A stretch of 64,000 bases of DNA from Winogradskyella sp. (lineage in GTDB: Bacteria > Bacteroidota > Bacteroidia > Flavobacteriales > Flavobacteriaceae): contig NZ_JANQOM010000071.1 in NCBI RefSeq assembly GCF_028289625.1, positions 1 through 64,000 of the forward strand, written 5' to 3'. Each line of letters opens with the position of its first letter. Positions within the stretch are counted from its first letter, which is position 1. Below, piece after piece: positions 7,670-15,807 of the stretch. A program made the position numbers and the translations under genes. The notes below the pieces were generated by a model. The model was not told the DNA's origin. It made no database searches and saw nothing but the letters and a program-made list of their open reading frames with translations.

Positions 7670-8836
7670 TTATAGCTTTGTGAGTTCCTTCTTAAACCAG
7701 GAACTCATGGGAGACTGTTTAATGGTTGCAATTTCAAGTCCTTTATTAAAGTGTTTTTTGGCTTTCTCTAATTCACCATTTTTTAAATAAGCCTGAGCTA
7801 CATAACCGTTTAACATTAAACCTTCATCATAACTCTCCAAACCAAATTCATAAATATTAATTGCCTTTTTGTATTCTTTTTTATTATAGTAATAACGACC
7901 CATATTTACCAATTGATTGTAATCTGGAGCAACATTAAAATTATATATCATAGATAAATTTTGCAGCGACTCTTTAAGACCAGAAAAATTATGAGTATTA
8001 TAATAGTGATCAATACACCAGTTTTGAAATAGGAACTTTAAACCATAGTGCATAGCTGGAGTTACTGTTGAAAGGTGATCTTCCTTAAATAAATCGAGGT
8101 ATTCTATTTTAAAATTTGACCTATTCTTGACACTATTCTTAAACTCAAGGTACTGATTATGCATGGCTTTACCATCATTGCTAAGCTTCGCTTCATCTGC
8201 CATTGTAATAAATACCTGTTTACTTTCTTTTAATTTCAAAGTTTTTAAATGGGTCTTCCAATCGTTGGCTAAAGATTGATTGTCCCACCAAAGACTTGGG
8301 CTAATTGCCAGATAATTACTGAAAACTTTATTCGTATTCTCTACGAGTGAATATAAGGTGAACATACCGCCTATTGAATGTCCTACTATGGTATTATGAT
8401 TAGAAGAAGGAAACTCTTTATTTATATATGGTATTAGCTCACTTGATAAAAAAGTAAGGAAGTTTGGACCTCCTCCTGTTTTCATATAGTCAACGTTAAT
8501 ATTTGTAGGAGAGTAGTCATACTCTCTATACAAACCACTTATTCCAACAACAATTACATTTGGCATTAAATTTGCTCTAGATAGTGCCTGTGTAATACCA
8601 ACAGTATTTAAAAAGTTATGTTCAGCATCTAGAACATAAATAACCGGAAAGACAGATTGTGGATTCTCTAAGCTTTTTTTTTCTATTTCAGGGACATGAA
8701 TCCAAATTTCACGATTTCCAGTTAAAACTTTCGACTCAAATAAAAAGGATTTATTAATTTGATGTGTTTTCTGTTGTGCATAAATAATAGGTGCAACAAC
8801 AAATAGTATTATTGTGTAGAGTAGATTTTTCATCAT
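7670..8836 (-). CDS. Secreted alpha/beta-hydrolase (esterase D / IroE-like) with C-terminal TPR
   Basis: 388 residues with a signal peptide (MKNLLYTIILFVVAPIIYAQ). The nucleophile elbow IVGHSIGGMFTLY (Ser at about residue 154) and the oxyanion strand VFPVIYVLDAEHNFLN mark the putative-esterase family related to IroE and feruloyl esterases. The C-terminal 100 residues form TPR-like helices (YKKAINIYEFGLESYDEG and LEKAKKHFNKGLEIA). The start may be either of two adjacent ATG codons. The substrate cannot be read. It lies 53 bases downstream of the AraC regulator gene and could be its target. Confidence 0.82.
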   Translation of the reverse strand: MMKNLLYTIILFVVAPIIYAQQKTHQINKSFLFESKVLTGNREIWIHVPEIEKKSLENPQSVFPVIYVLDAEHNFLNTVGITQALSRANLMPNVIVVGISGLYREYDYSPTNINVDYMKTGGGPNFLTFLSSELIPYINKEFPSSNHNTIVGHSIGGMFTLYSLVENTNKVFSNYLAISPSLWWDNQSLANDWKTHLKTLKLKESKQVFITMADEAKLSNDGKAMHNQYLEFKNSVKNRSNFKIEYLDLFKEDHLSTVTPAMHYGLKFLFQNWCIDHYYNTHNFSGLKESLQNLSMIYNFNVAPDYNQLVNMGRYYYNKKEYKKAINIYEFGLESYDEGLMLNGYVAQAYLKNGELEKAKKHFNKGLEIATIKQSPMSSWFKKELTKL

Positions 8837-8889
8837 TTTTTTTGTAAAAATATCCTTTTAGATATTTCAAATCTTGTAAAAAAACGAAA

Positions 8890-9687
8890 TCAAAGTTTAC
8901 TTAAAATTAAATTTTCGTTCCAAGTAAATTGGGTAGGACTTTTTGCCGTAGCTTTTTTAAATTCATTATTAAAATGTGGCTGATCATAATATCCAGAATC
9001 AAGCGCAGCGTCAATAAATTTTTTACCGTTTTTAATGTCTTCACTTGCCTTTCTTAAACGCACTATTTTTTGATATTCTTTAGGAGTTATTCCAATATTC
9101 TTTCGGAATTGATTTTCAAGAGTTCTTAATGATTTATTATATAATGTCAGATGTTCTGATATTTTTAAACTGGGGTAATTTTTTATTGCTAGGGTTGTCT
9201 TTATTAAATCTTCTTGATCAATACACTGATTTAGTATTTTATTTATTAATAAATCCGACAACTCCTCTTCAATATAATTTAGTGAGTTGTGAAATTTTTC
9301 AGTTTTTAGGAGATTATTTGTGTATTTTATAATATCTGGTGAAAAAACAAGATGACCAGAAACAATAGAATCCAGTAACTGGGGATTATTTGGATTTGTA
9401 ATTAATCTTAGCACCCATGGCTGAAATGTTATGCCAAACATTTTATATGGATGAGTAGATATTATATGCCCCGAGAATCTAATTTGTCCCCAAAATAAAC
9501 AAGTCTTGTGTTCAATTATTAATTTTGATTTAGAAATAACTGATACTGGAAAATCTGTTACCATAAACTCTGGGTGTCCATTTGGTAAGAAAAATTGAAA
9601 ACGATTAATTTTATCGCATTCAAGCCAAAAGACACTTTTTATAATCAGATTATTTGGAGTAGATATTTCATGCTCAAGATACTTCAT
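8890..9687 (-). CDS. AraC family transcriptional regulator
   Basis: About 265 residues from the ATG at 9687 (MKYLEHEISTPNN); an earlier in-frame ATG at 9723 is possible but falls next to repeat R4. The N-terminal half is a beta-rich sensing domain like DUF6597 regulators. The C-terminal region has two HTH segments, LRTLENQFRKNIGITPKEYQ and the second with SGYYDQPHFNNEFKKATAKS. First gene of the unit ending in the secreted esterase, propeller and protease, which it may control. Confidence 0.8.
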   Translation of the reverse strand: MKYLEHEISTPNNLIIKSVFWLECDKINRFQFFLPNGHPEFMVTDFPVSVISKSKLIIEHKTCLFWGQIRFSGHIISTHPYKMFGITFQPWVLRLITNPNNPQLLDSIVSGHLVFSPDIIKYTNNLLKTEKFHNSLNYIEEELSDLLINKILNQCIDQEDLIKTTLAIKNYPSLKISEHLTLYNKSLRTLENQFRKNIGITPKEYQKIVRLRKASEDIKNGKKFIDAALDSGYYDQPHFNNEFKKATAKSPTQFTWNENLILSKL

Positions 9688-9723
9688 ATAATTATTCTGT
9701 CGTAAACCAAACATTGCAAACAA

Positions 9724-9785
9724 GCAAGAATTTCCGAGAGGAAATTCCGCCGTAATGAGCTATACGCTTTGTTGACAGTAAGCTT
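9724..9785. repeat. Cassette-boundary repeat R4, hairpin form, reversed
   Basis: A perfect 8-bp stem GAATTTCC (9728-9735), loop GAGA, GGAAATTC (9740-9747) is followed by TATACGCTTTGTTGACAGTA. Read on the minus strand the latter is TACTGTCAACAAAGCGTATA, resembling the left-end motif (TTACTGGCAACGGTTCGTATA) of R7, so R4 appears inverted relative to the others. Confidence 0.55.
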
Positions 9786-9804
9786 TATTTGTCTGTTATA
9801 TATT

Positions 9805-10488
9805 TTAAAATCTTCCAACTCTATTTTTAAATTCCTCTTCGCTGATTATTTCACCACTATTCGGTTTATTAATTTCCAATTCCTCCTTATGCCAAGTTAT
9901 TTTTTCCAATTTAAATTTTACAATATTACTTTTACATTCTAGAACTAATCCCGGTAGACCGTGAAATCTTTCAGGTCCGAAACTGAACGGTATTTCAGGA
10001 CAAAACCAAGCTGTAAATTCAGGTTTCTTTGTTAATGCAGTATCATTGGCTTTAGCTCTTTTTTGAATTGCTTTTTTGCACAAATACCCATTAATTAATT
10101 TGGTTTCTTCATTTAAAATTTCCCATTCTATAGGTTCTTTTGAAATAATCACGGGATAATCGAGAACAAGTGTTTCGCTCAAAAACTCCTTGTTGTCTTG
10201 ATTGTAATAAATAAGGTTGTCACTTCCTCCAAATATTCTAGTAAAATTAGGAAATCCATACATTTTTGAAATGTCGAGGTCTAGATAGTAATTAGACGCT
10301 ATTGAATTGAAATTCAGTGTAGCATAAACAGAATCACTTTGTGCAATCATTTCTTTTACGAATTTGCTAGAAACATTATGTATAGAATCTTTGTTCAAAT
10401 TTATTTTGTAAATCACAGTTGCTGAATTCGTTTGCGCAATTATAAATTGAAATAGAAAAATCAAGATTATTGTCAATGGTTTTTTCAT
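9805..10488 (-). CDS. GLPGLI family secreted protein
   Basis: 227 residues with a signal peptide (MKKPLTIILIFLFQFIIAQ). The signature HGLPGLVLECKS sits at about residues 178-189 after the WFCPEIPFSFGPERF segment, which defines the Bacteroidota GLPGLI family. Function of the family is unknown; members are exported and often occur near TonB-dependent systems. Here it is alone between repeats R4 and R5, i.e. a one-gene unit. Confidence 0.88.
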   Translation of the reverse strand: MKKPLTIILIFLFQFIIAQTNSATVIYKINLNKDSIHNVSSKFVKEMIAQSDSVYATLNFNSIASNYYLDLDISKMYGFPNFTRIFGGSDNLIYYNQDNKEFLSETLVLDYPVIISKEPIEWEILNEETKLINGYLCKKAIQKRAKANDTALTKKPEFTAWFCPEIPFSFGPERFHGLPGLVLECKSNIVKFKLEKITWHKEELEINKPNSGEIISEEEFKNRVGRF

Positions 10489-10500
10489 ATGGTTTTTTTT

Positions 10501-10565
10501 AGCTTACTGCCAAAGGTTTTATGTATGAATAGTAGCGGATTTCTATTCACCAACCTTTGTTATAT
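10501..10565. repeat. Cassette-boundary repeat R5, short nested hairpin
   Basis: CAAAGGTT (10511-10518) pairs with AACCTTTG (10552-10559), and GAATAG (10527-10532) pairs with CTATTC (10543-10548). The left part TTACTGCCAAAGGTTTTATG resembles the R6 and R7 starts (CACAACGGTTTTGTGTATGG, TTACTGGCAACGGTTCGTAT). The minimal member of the repeat family. Confidence 0.65.
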
Positions 10566-10632
10566 GTTTATGATTTTATTTTATCATTTAAACTGTTGTT
10601 ACGTATACATATTGTTATGGTAGGTTTTATTT

Positions 10633-10959
10633 TTACTTTAAATCCATATATTGCTTTTTCGTCTCTTTATCGAATTTTTCAATCGCGTATCTCAAAGTCA
10701 CTCTCGGCATTGTGGACGCATATCTGTCTAAAAATTTTTTAAGTCTTTGTTCATCCTTTTTACCTACTTCTCTAATCCAACTTCCAACTGCTTTGTTTAT
10801 CAATTCCTCTTCATCATTAATGAGAATCTCAGCGATTTTAAATGTATCGTCTAATTGGCCCTTTTTAATAAATGCGTAGGTACTTACAATTGCTGTTCTT
10901 CTTTCCCAAATATCGTCTGACTGAGCCAATTCGTAGAGAATATTCCGAGGTTTGTTCAT
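10633..10959 (-). pseudogene. C-terminal remnant of an AlkD-like DNA alkylation repair gene
   Basis: The frame encodes NKPRNILYELAQSDDIWERR and continues through TAIVSTYAFIKKGQLDDTFK, INKAVGSWIREVGKKDEQRL and MPRVTLRYAIEKF, the second half of the HEAT-like AlkD glycosylase family. Full AlkD proteins are about 215-240 residues; only about 108 are left and the N-terminal half, with part of the DNA-binding surface, is missing. The upstream sequence is instead the 5' part of a VOC-family gene in another frame, joined at about 10955-10975. A complete, different AlkD lies at 49874-50542. Probably non-functional, though a short ATG-initiated product is possible. Confidence 0.7.
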
Positions 10960-11188
10960 TAAATTTGAATTTTGGACCTCCATTTAATGCCAAGAAACGC
11001 ATTCCATTCAGCTTGAAGTCGACAGTCATTACTGATTCTTTTTCTTTACCATGAATTTCAAATCCTTCTTTTCCGAATCTACTTATTCTAAGTATTTCCG
11101 AGTCTTCAAAGATTGAAGTGTAAAAATTTGCAGCATCTTCTGCTTGGTTATCATACCAAAGACAAATTGCCATTTTTTGTTTTTTCAT
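10865..11188 (-). pseudogene. 5' remnant of a VOC (PhnB/3-demethylubiquinone methyltransferase-like) gene
   Basis: Residues 1-78 (MKKQKMAICLWYDNQAEDAA onward, with NFYTSIFEDSEILRISRFG and MTVDFKLNGMRFLALNGGP) are the start of a PhnB-type VOC protein, normally about 130-160 residues and a dimeric metal-binding fold. After KFKFNE the homology stops, and the frame runs out of phase through the AlkD remnant to a stop at 10865. The loss of the second beta-alpha-beta module should abolish function. It sits in a unit between R5 and R6. Confidence 0.7.
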
Positions 11189-11213
11189 TACTTGGTCTTT
11201 TCAATTCTTAATT

Positions 11214-11342
11214 ACCCACAACGGTTTTGTGTATGGCTCGTTGTAGAAAACCAGCTATGATTTTATGCCTTAGGCGAAAGATAGCAAATTGCAATGACAC
11301 GAGCACTGCGAACTGGTGTTAGCAATTATAGTCAATGTTGGT
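11214..11342. repeat. Cassette-boundary repeat R6
   Basis: Left end ACCCACAACGGTTTTGTGTA, internal AAAGATAGCAAATTGCAATG (shared with R2) and palindromic GCCTTAGGC, right end GGTGTTAGCAATTATAGTCA followed by ATGTTG. The termini form an imperfect inverted pair (CAAC... / ...GTTG). The best-formed member of the family together with R7. Confidence 0.75.
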
Positions 11343-11352
11343 ATTTCGTTTT

Positions 11353-11991
11353 TTATTCAAATTTTGTTATGCTTTTTTTTCCAATGAACTTTTTCACTAA
11401 CTTATCCTTATAATACAGTGAAAATTCGCCTTCTTTCTCAATCCTCGTATAAAAATGAATTGTAAATGCTTTCTTCTTAATAAACCTTTTTTGCAATAAA
11501 CCTACTTTAAATCTATACTGATATGAATTGTCAGTAAGAGCTGATATAGCATTAGATTCTAATTTAAGATGGTCATCGTCTTTGTATCCAGCTTGTGAAT
11601 ATTTAAAAAACTTATCTTCCCCTTTGAATTCTTCTAATTTTATCTTTTGGATGGAATAGCTGTTAAAAGCATCACCAAAAGTGACATATTCAGGTCGATG
11701 TCTAATTTTATTCTGATGTTCGAGCAATGAAAAATCATTAAAATCAACAAGACTATATTCGGACATACCATCTATTATTATTCTCAATCGTAAATGATAC
11801 ATTGTAATAGCTTCTTTTTTGTTTTTACCAAATTTCGATTTATGACCTCCTAGAACATTTGAAGTCAATAATGCATTTTTTAACCTTACGGAAAAGTTTT
11901 TGTTTGCAGAATTTAATTGTTCTAATGTAACTTTTTTAGTTCCGCAGGAGAATAATAGTAAACAAATGAAAACTGAAATTATTTTTCTCAT
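11353..11991 (-). CDS. Unknown lipoprotein
   Basis: 212 residues. The N-terminus MRKIISVFICLLLFSCGTKK is a lipoprotein signal with lipobox LLFSC (Cys at about residue 16). The mature part is mixed alpha/beta and rich in Lys, Tyr and Phe, with no recognised domain. It is a one-gene unit between repeats R6 and R7. Function not assignable. Confidence 0.65.
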   Translation of the reverse strand: MRKIISVFICLLLFSCGTKKVTLEQLNSANKNFSVRLKNALLTSNVLGGHKSKFGKNKKEAITMYHLRLRIIIDGMSEYSLVDFNDFSLLEHQNKIRHRPEYVTFGDAFNSYSIQKIKLEEFKGEDKFFKYSQAGYKDDDHLKLESNAISALTDNSYQYRFKVGLLQKRFIKKKAFTIHFYTRIEKEGEFSLYYKDKLVKKFIGKKSITKFE

Positions 11992-12096
11992 TATTTATTT
12001 AAATTTTAGTAAAAATGAATATCAAACTTTAAGTATGCTTCACCGATTTTTATTAATCCAATTTTTTGTTCTCTCATGGGTTGATTTTAATTACTG

Positions 12097-12273
12097 GCAA
12101 CGGTTCGTATAACCGTAGTTACGGCTTTATGTTACTTAATTCTTTGATTTGTTACCCAAGTTAATAATTCTGAGTGGATTTTGACGAGGCCGCTGAGCTC
12201 GTCGAAGGGTAGTCGAATTAGCTGACACGAGCGCAGTAAACAGGCGTTAGTAATTTTAGCCATTGTTGTATGC
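12097..12273. repeat. Cassette-boundary repeat R7
   Basis: Left end CTGGCAACGGTTCGTATAAC, then CCGTAGTTACGG (inverted), a CTGAGCTCGTCGAAGGGTAG element shared with R3, and right end AGGCGTTAGTAATTTTAGCC followed by ATTGTTG. The termini are imperfect inverted repeats (GGCAACGG / CCATTGTTG). It occupies most of the 330-base gap between 11991 and 12321; the rest shows nothing further I can support. Confidence 0.75.
12193..12217 (+). repeat. CTGAGCTCGTCGAAG element, copy 2
   Basis: 25 bases, 23 identical to 5243-5267, embedded in repeat R7. Confidence 0.7.
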
Positions 12274-12320
12274 TGGCTTCTATTTCGGCCACTATTTTAG
12301 TTTTAATTCTAAAATAAGCA

Positions 12321-13733
12321 TTATTCTATAAGCAACTTCTTCATTACCTTTCCTTTTAAAGTTAAAATCTCAACAATGTATATTCCAGAAGTTAGCTCAG
12401 ATGTGTTAATAACAGTTTGTTTTGAAGATAACACAAACTGACCTAGATTATTGTAAATACATATATTATAAATATCAGAGGTATTATTTGATTGAATTGT
12501 GAATTGTCCTTTTGCAGGATTAGGAAATAAATAAAATTGTTTTTGATTTATTGTGTCATCAAGATATAATGTAGAATCAACATTTAATCTGGCTATTTTG
12601 TTGTTTTGCGAGCCATTATAATTATTAAAATCTCCAACTAAAATTATCTTACTATCACTTTGAATACCCAAGTCATTAACTCTACTATCAGGACCACTTC
12701 CAATATTAAATGTTGTATCAATACTTCCATCAATATTTAATCTTGTAATATAATTTGCTATTGCTCCATTAAATTGAGTGAAATTCCCTCCAGCTACAAC
12801 TTTTCCATCACTTTGAATAGCAATATTAAATACAGAATTATTAAAACCAGATTGGATATTAAAACTTGAGTCTAAACTGCCATCGCTATTTAAGCGAACT
12901 ATTCTATTAACAGAAGTCCCGTTAAAACTGGTAAAGTCACCTGCAACAACTATTTTGCCATCATCTTGAGTAGCTGCGGCAAAAACTGAATCATTGAATC
13001 CTGTTCCTATATCAAAACTTGAGTCTAAACTACCATCGCTATTTAGTCTTACTAAATTATTAATTGAACTTCCATTATAATTTGAAAATTTACCTCCTGC
13101 AATTAGTTTACCATCATTTTGAGGTTCAATAAACTGTAAAAAGGTATCAAAATTTGCACTTGAATTATTAAAATCAAATCCATTTCCAGAGTTAAAACTC
13201 AAATCTAAACTACCATCACTATTTAATCTGGCTATTCTATTAGCCGTTGAATTATTATAAGATGTAAATACCCCACCAATTACAATCTTATTGTTTTCTT
13301 GGACAACAATATCCTGAACAGAAAAATTTGCACCATTCTCAGAGTTAAAGCTTGAATCTAAGCTACCATTATTATTTAAACGAACAATCATACTAGCCGA
13401 AGTATTATCATAAGTCGTAAAAAAACCACCTACAAGTATTTTATTATTTCCATCGGGAATTATTTTAAAATAATCATTGTTATTACTAGCGGGTGTAAAA
13501 CTAGCATCTAAAGTTCCATCGGAATTCAGCCTTGCTATGAAATTTGCTTGGGTCCCATTAAAATTAGTGAAATTACCACCAACATATATCTTATCATCGT
13601 CTAAGATTGTAACAGTGCTGATAAAGCTATTGAATCCTGTTCCTGTATCAAAACTAGTGTCAATTGAACCGTCCTGAGCTTCTGAAAAATTAAAAAATAA
13701 AAATGTTGCAATGAGTAAGTATAGTTTCTTCAT
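12321..13733 (-). CDS. Delta-60 repeat surface protein with type IX secretion C-terminal domain
   Basis: 470 residues. A signal peptide (MKKLYLLIATFLFFNFSEAQ) is followed by about seven copies of a roughly 50-residue unit with the delta-60 motif, e.g. IARLNSDGSLDSSFN and VGGNFTNFNG. These probably fold as a beta-propeller. The last 80 residues (FYLFPNPAKGQFTIQS to GKVMKKLLIE) form a Por secretion tail that directs export by the type IX system and surface attachment. Last unit of the accessory block, between R7 and the putative recombinase remnant. Ligand unknown. Confidence 0.88.
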   Translation of the reverse strand: MKKLYLLIATFLFFNFSEAQDGSIDTSFDTGTGFNSFISTVTILDDDKIYVGGNFTNFNGTQANFIARLNSDGTLDASFTPASNNNDYFKIIPDGNNKILVGGFFTTYDNTSASMIVRLNNNGSLDSSFNSENGANFSVQDIVVQENNKIVIGGVFTSYNNSTANRIARLNSDGSLDLSFNSGNGFDFNNSSANFDTFLQFIEPQNDGKLIAGGKFSNYNGSSINNLVRLNSDGSLDSSFDIGTGFNDSVFAAATQDDGKIVVAGDFTSFNGTSVNRIVRLNSDGSLDSSFNIQSGFNNSVFNIAIQSDGKVVAGGNFTQFNGAIANYITRLNIDGSIDTTFNIGSGPDSRVNDLGIQSDSKIILVGDFNNYNGSQNNKIARLNVDSTLYLDDTINQKQFYLFPNPAKGQFTIQSNNTSDIYNICIYNNLGQFVLSSKQTVINTSELTSGIYIVEILTLKGKVMKKLLIE

Positions 13734-13924
13734 ATCTCTATGTATAAATTATTGTATAAGTTTAAGTCAGTTCTTTTTTTAGTTATGTTTAGATAAGCTT
13801 GCTTATAGCGATCTAGTATATGGCTCTTTGCAGGAATGTACACAGTTGTTGTTTCTGCTGTAGTTCTAAGATAGCAAATAACTAGTAAATCATCTATATG
13901 CTTTTCTTGCAAATTTTCAATCAA
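13730..13924 (-). pseudogene. Possible decayed tyrosine recombinase fragment
   Basis: A 64-codon frame overlaps the upstream end of the delta-60 gene. The stretch YLRTTAETTTVYIPAKSHIL followed by DRYKQ resembles the middle of the Bacteroidota tyrosine recombinase catalytic domain, which reads roughly Y-x-R-x-KT-x-T-x-V-x-IP-x(6)-IL-x-YK, but the key KT and surrounding residues are degraded. No Arg-His-Arg-Tyr catalytic set is present. It lies at the end of the repeat-bounded block where a mobility gene would be expected. It may equally be a chance frame. Confidence 0.3.
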
Positions 13925-13962
13925 AAAGATTTGTAATTAAAGTAGGTATATCCTTTATTCAG

Positions 13963-14391
13963 TTAACCTTTAATAAAATCTTTATATTCCACAAAAAATG
14001 CTTCAAATAATAGCATATGCGTATTAAAGAACTCCATAACCTGTTGCCAAGTGTTTTTGTTATGGATAGAGACTTTTTTATCTAGCGGCAAATAGATACG
14101 CGATATTTCCTTACCATTGTCTAAATAGTACGTCTCCTCATAAATGGCATCGGGTAAAAAATCATTATGCAGGATGCTTTTTAAAGCCACTAGCTTTTCC
14201 CAGCAGTTGATGCGATTTTCCAAATCATCTTCTAGGTCTAAGGCAATCAGTGCCGACTTGGTATCGAAATGAAACTTAAAGGATAAGCCTTTTATTTTGG
14301 TGTTGTACAACAACCATTTTCTCGGAAAGGATTTTCCAAAACTCGTCCAGAATTCCTGGCGCAATAGGCGACTTTCTTCCTTGCTAAACAT
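13963..14391 (-). CDS. DUF4268 family protein
   Basis: 142 residues, cytoplasmic. The start MFSKEESRLLRQEFWTSFGK, the KGLSFKFHFDTKSALIALDL block and the C-terminal FFNTHMLLFEAFFVEYKDFI are characteristic of DUF4268, a family found alone in Bacteroidota and fused to nuclease-like domains elsewhere. Function unknown. Its ATG directly follows the stop of the ZIP transporter gene (0-base gap), so both are in one transcript. Confidence 0.85.
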   Translation of the reverse strand: MFSKEESRLLRQEFWTSFGKSFPRKWLLYNTKIKGLSFKFHFDTKSALIALDLEDDLENRINCWEKLVALKSILHNDFLPDAIYEETYYLDNGKEISRIYLPLDKKVSIHNKNTWQQVMEFFNTHMLLFEAFFVEYKDFIKG

Positions 14392-15066
14392 TTAGATAAA
14401 ATAAGCAATTAAAACTCCCAAACAAATGGCTAAAAGCTTCGATAGGTTAAACTTATGGCCTTCGCCAGTTTCGAACAAAATGGTCGTGGAAATATGTAGA
14501 AAAATACCAATCACTATAGCATTGATACTATTGAGGTACATTGGTGCAATAGATGTCGTATTTGAGATTAGTGTCCCTAAAGGTGTCATAGCCGTAAAAA
14601 TTAAAATAAAACTCAATGCTTGCTCTTTCATATACTGGGATTGCAATAAAAAAGAAGTTAATAGAGCTGCTATAGGAATTTTGTGTATAAAGACTCCATA
14701 CACGATATCATTATGCTGGTGTATGGGGAATCCTTCTAAAAAACTATGAATACACAAACTTATAAATAATAACCAAGGGAATTTCTTATCATTTTTTCTA
14801 ATATGTACGTGGCCATGCTCAGCACCTTTAGATAAAAACTCTAGGATGATTTGCAACAGAATACCACACATAATCAATAAACCTGTAAGTTTGGCATCGA
14901 GGAATTCATAGACTTCGGGTAGCAAGTCGAAGAGGGTTAAAGCCAATAAAAAAGCACCGCTAAACGATAGTAGTAATTTGGTGTAAATGGAGTTTTGTCT
15001 TTTGGTTAAAAAGGCAATAATAACACCAATGATGATCGCATATATAGGAAATAGATATTTGTTCAT
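14392..15066 (-). CDS. ZIP family divalent metal transporter
   Basis: 224 residues, about eight membrane helices. Family residues are visible in helix 4 (CIHSFLEGFPIHQHND), helix 5 (HKIPIAALLTSF) and helix 8 region (FLHISTTILFETGEGHKFN). His and Glu at these positions bind the transported zinc or iron. A His-rich loop (EHGHVHI) lies between helices 3 and 4, as in many ZIPs. Expected to import metal across the inner membrane. It sits between the methyltransferase (9-base gap) and the DUF4268 gene. Confidence 0.88.
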   Translation of the reverse strand: MNKYLFPIYAIIIGVIIAFLTKRQNSIYTKLLLSFSGAFLLALTLFDLLPEVYEFLDAKLTGLLIMCGILLQIILEFLSKGAEHGHVHIRKNDKKFPWLLFISLCIHSFLEGFPIHQHNDIVYGVFIHKIPIAALLTSFLLQSQYMKEQALSFILIFTAMTPLGTLISNTTSIAPMYLNSINAIVIGIFLHISTTILFETGEGHKFNLSKLLAICLGVLIAYFI

Positions 15067-15075
15067 ACCTACAAA

Positions 15076-15807
15076 TTACTTAAAAATCATGACCAAGCGC
15101 TCGGAAGTATTAGGGTGGTATTTTTGCAATTTATAATCCCCAAAAATATCCAATAAATGTACATCAGCTTTATTGAATAAGACTTTAAAATCCTCTAATG
15201 TCAGCGCTTTGACACGTTCCTGAAATTCATACATTTCACCATTACTACTAAAGCTTATGTCCTTTGTGATATAGCCATCTTTTAGACTACGTTTTTGGTG
15301 AAAATCTATGCCTTCTACCTTTTTTACATCTTCAGCAACCAAATTATTAATAACATAGTTGACATTCATAAAATCTATGACGCCAAAACCAGATACATTC
15401 AATTCCGATTTAATTGAAGCAATGGTTTTGAGATTGCAATCATCGTCATCAAAATACCCAAAACTGGTAAAGAGATTAAAGACGGCATCAAAGGTGTCGG
15501 GATAAGGTTTGGTCATATCGTGCACATCGAACTTGAGCGTATCATTTTCAAATTGATTGGCATGTTTAATACTCTGTTCGGACAAATCGACTCCAGTCAC
15601 TTTATAGCCTAATGTGTTGAGGTATATGGAATGCCTTCCTTTTCCACAAGCCAAATCCAGAATTTTTCCATTTTCCGGGAGGTTAAGGTAATTGGTGAGA
15701 TTATCCATAAAACCTTGTGCTTCGGAATAATCCCTGTCTTTATATAAAATGTGGTAGTAAGGAGTATCGAACCATGAAGCGTACCACTGTTGCGTTGATT
15801 TTGTCAT
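15076..15807 (-). CDS. Class I SAM-dependent methyltransferase
   Basis: 243 residues. SAM motif I is ILDLACGKGRHSIYL (about residues 43-57), followed by VTGVDLSEQSIKHA (motif II acid) and PDTFDAVFNLFTSFGYF. The domain is a complete Rossmann methyltransferase with a beta insertion typical of small-molecule enzymes; the substrate is not identifiable. First gene of a three-gene minus-strand run with the ZIP transporter and DUF4268, and divergent from the rRNA methyltransferase gene at 15952. Confidence 0.85.
   Translation of the reverse strand: MTKSTQQWYASWFDTPYYHILYKDRDYSEAQGFMDNLTNYLNLPENGKILDLACGKGRHSIYLNTLGYKVTGVDLSEQSIKHANQFENDTLKFDVHDMTKPYPDTFDAVFNLFTSFGYFDDDDCNLKTIASIKSELNVSGFGVIDFMNVNYVINNLVAEDVKKVEGIDFHQKRSLKDGYITKDISFSSNGEMYEFQERVKALTLEDFKVLFNKADVHLLDIFGDYKLQKYHPNTSERLVMIFK

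Noticed and set aside
2990-12273. A classical integron with attC sites
   Set aside because: Repeats are longer and lack canonical RYYYAAC/GTTRRRY pairs, the GCGTTAG end faces opposite to gene direction, and no IntI is visible. Reported instead as attC-like in general form only.
12321-13733. A CRISPR-like repeat region
   Set aside because: The regular units are in frame, about 50 codons long and encode delta-60 motifs; no short identical direct repeats with spacers occur. The same is true of the 78-bp units in the giant gene.
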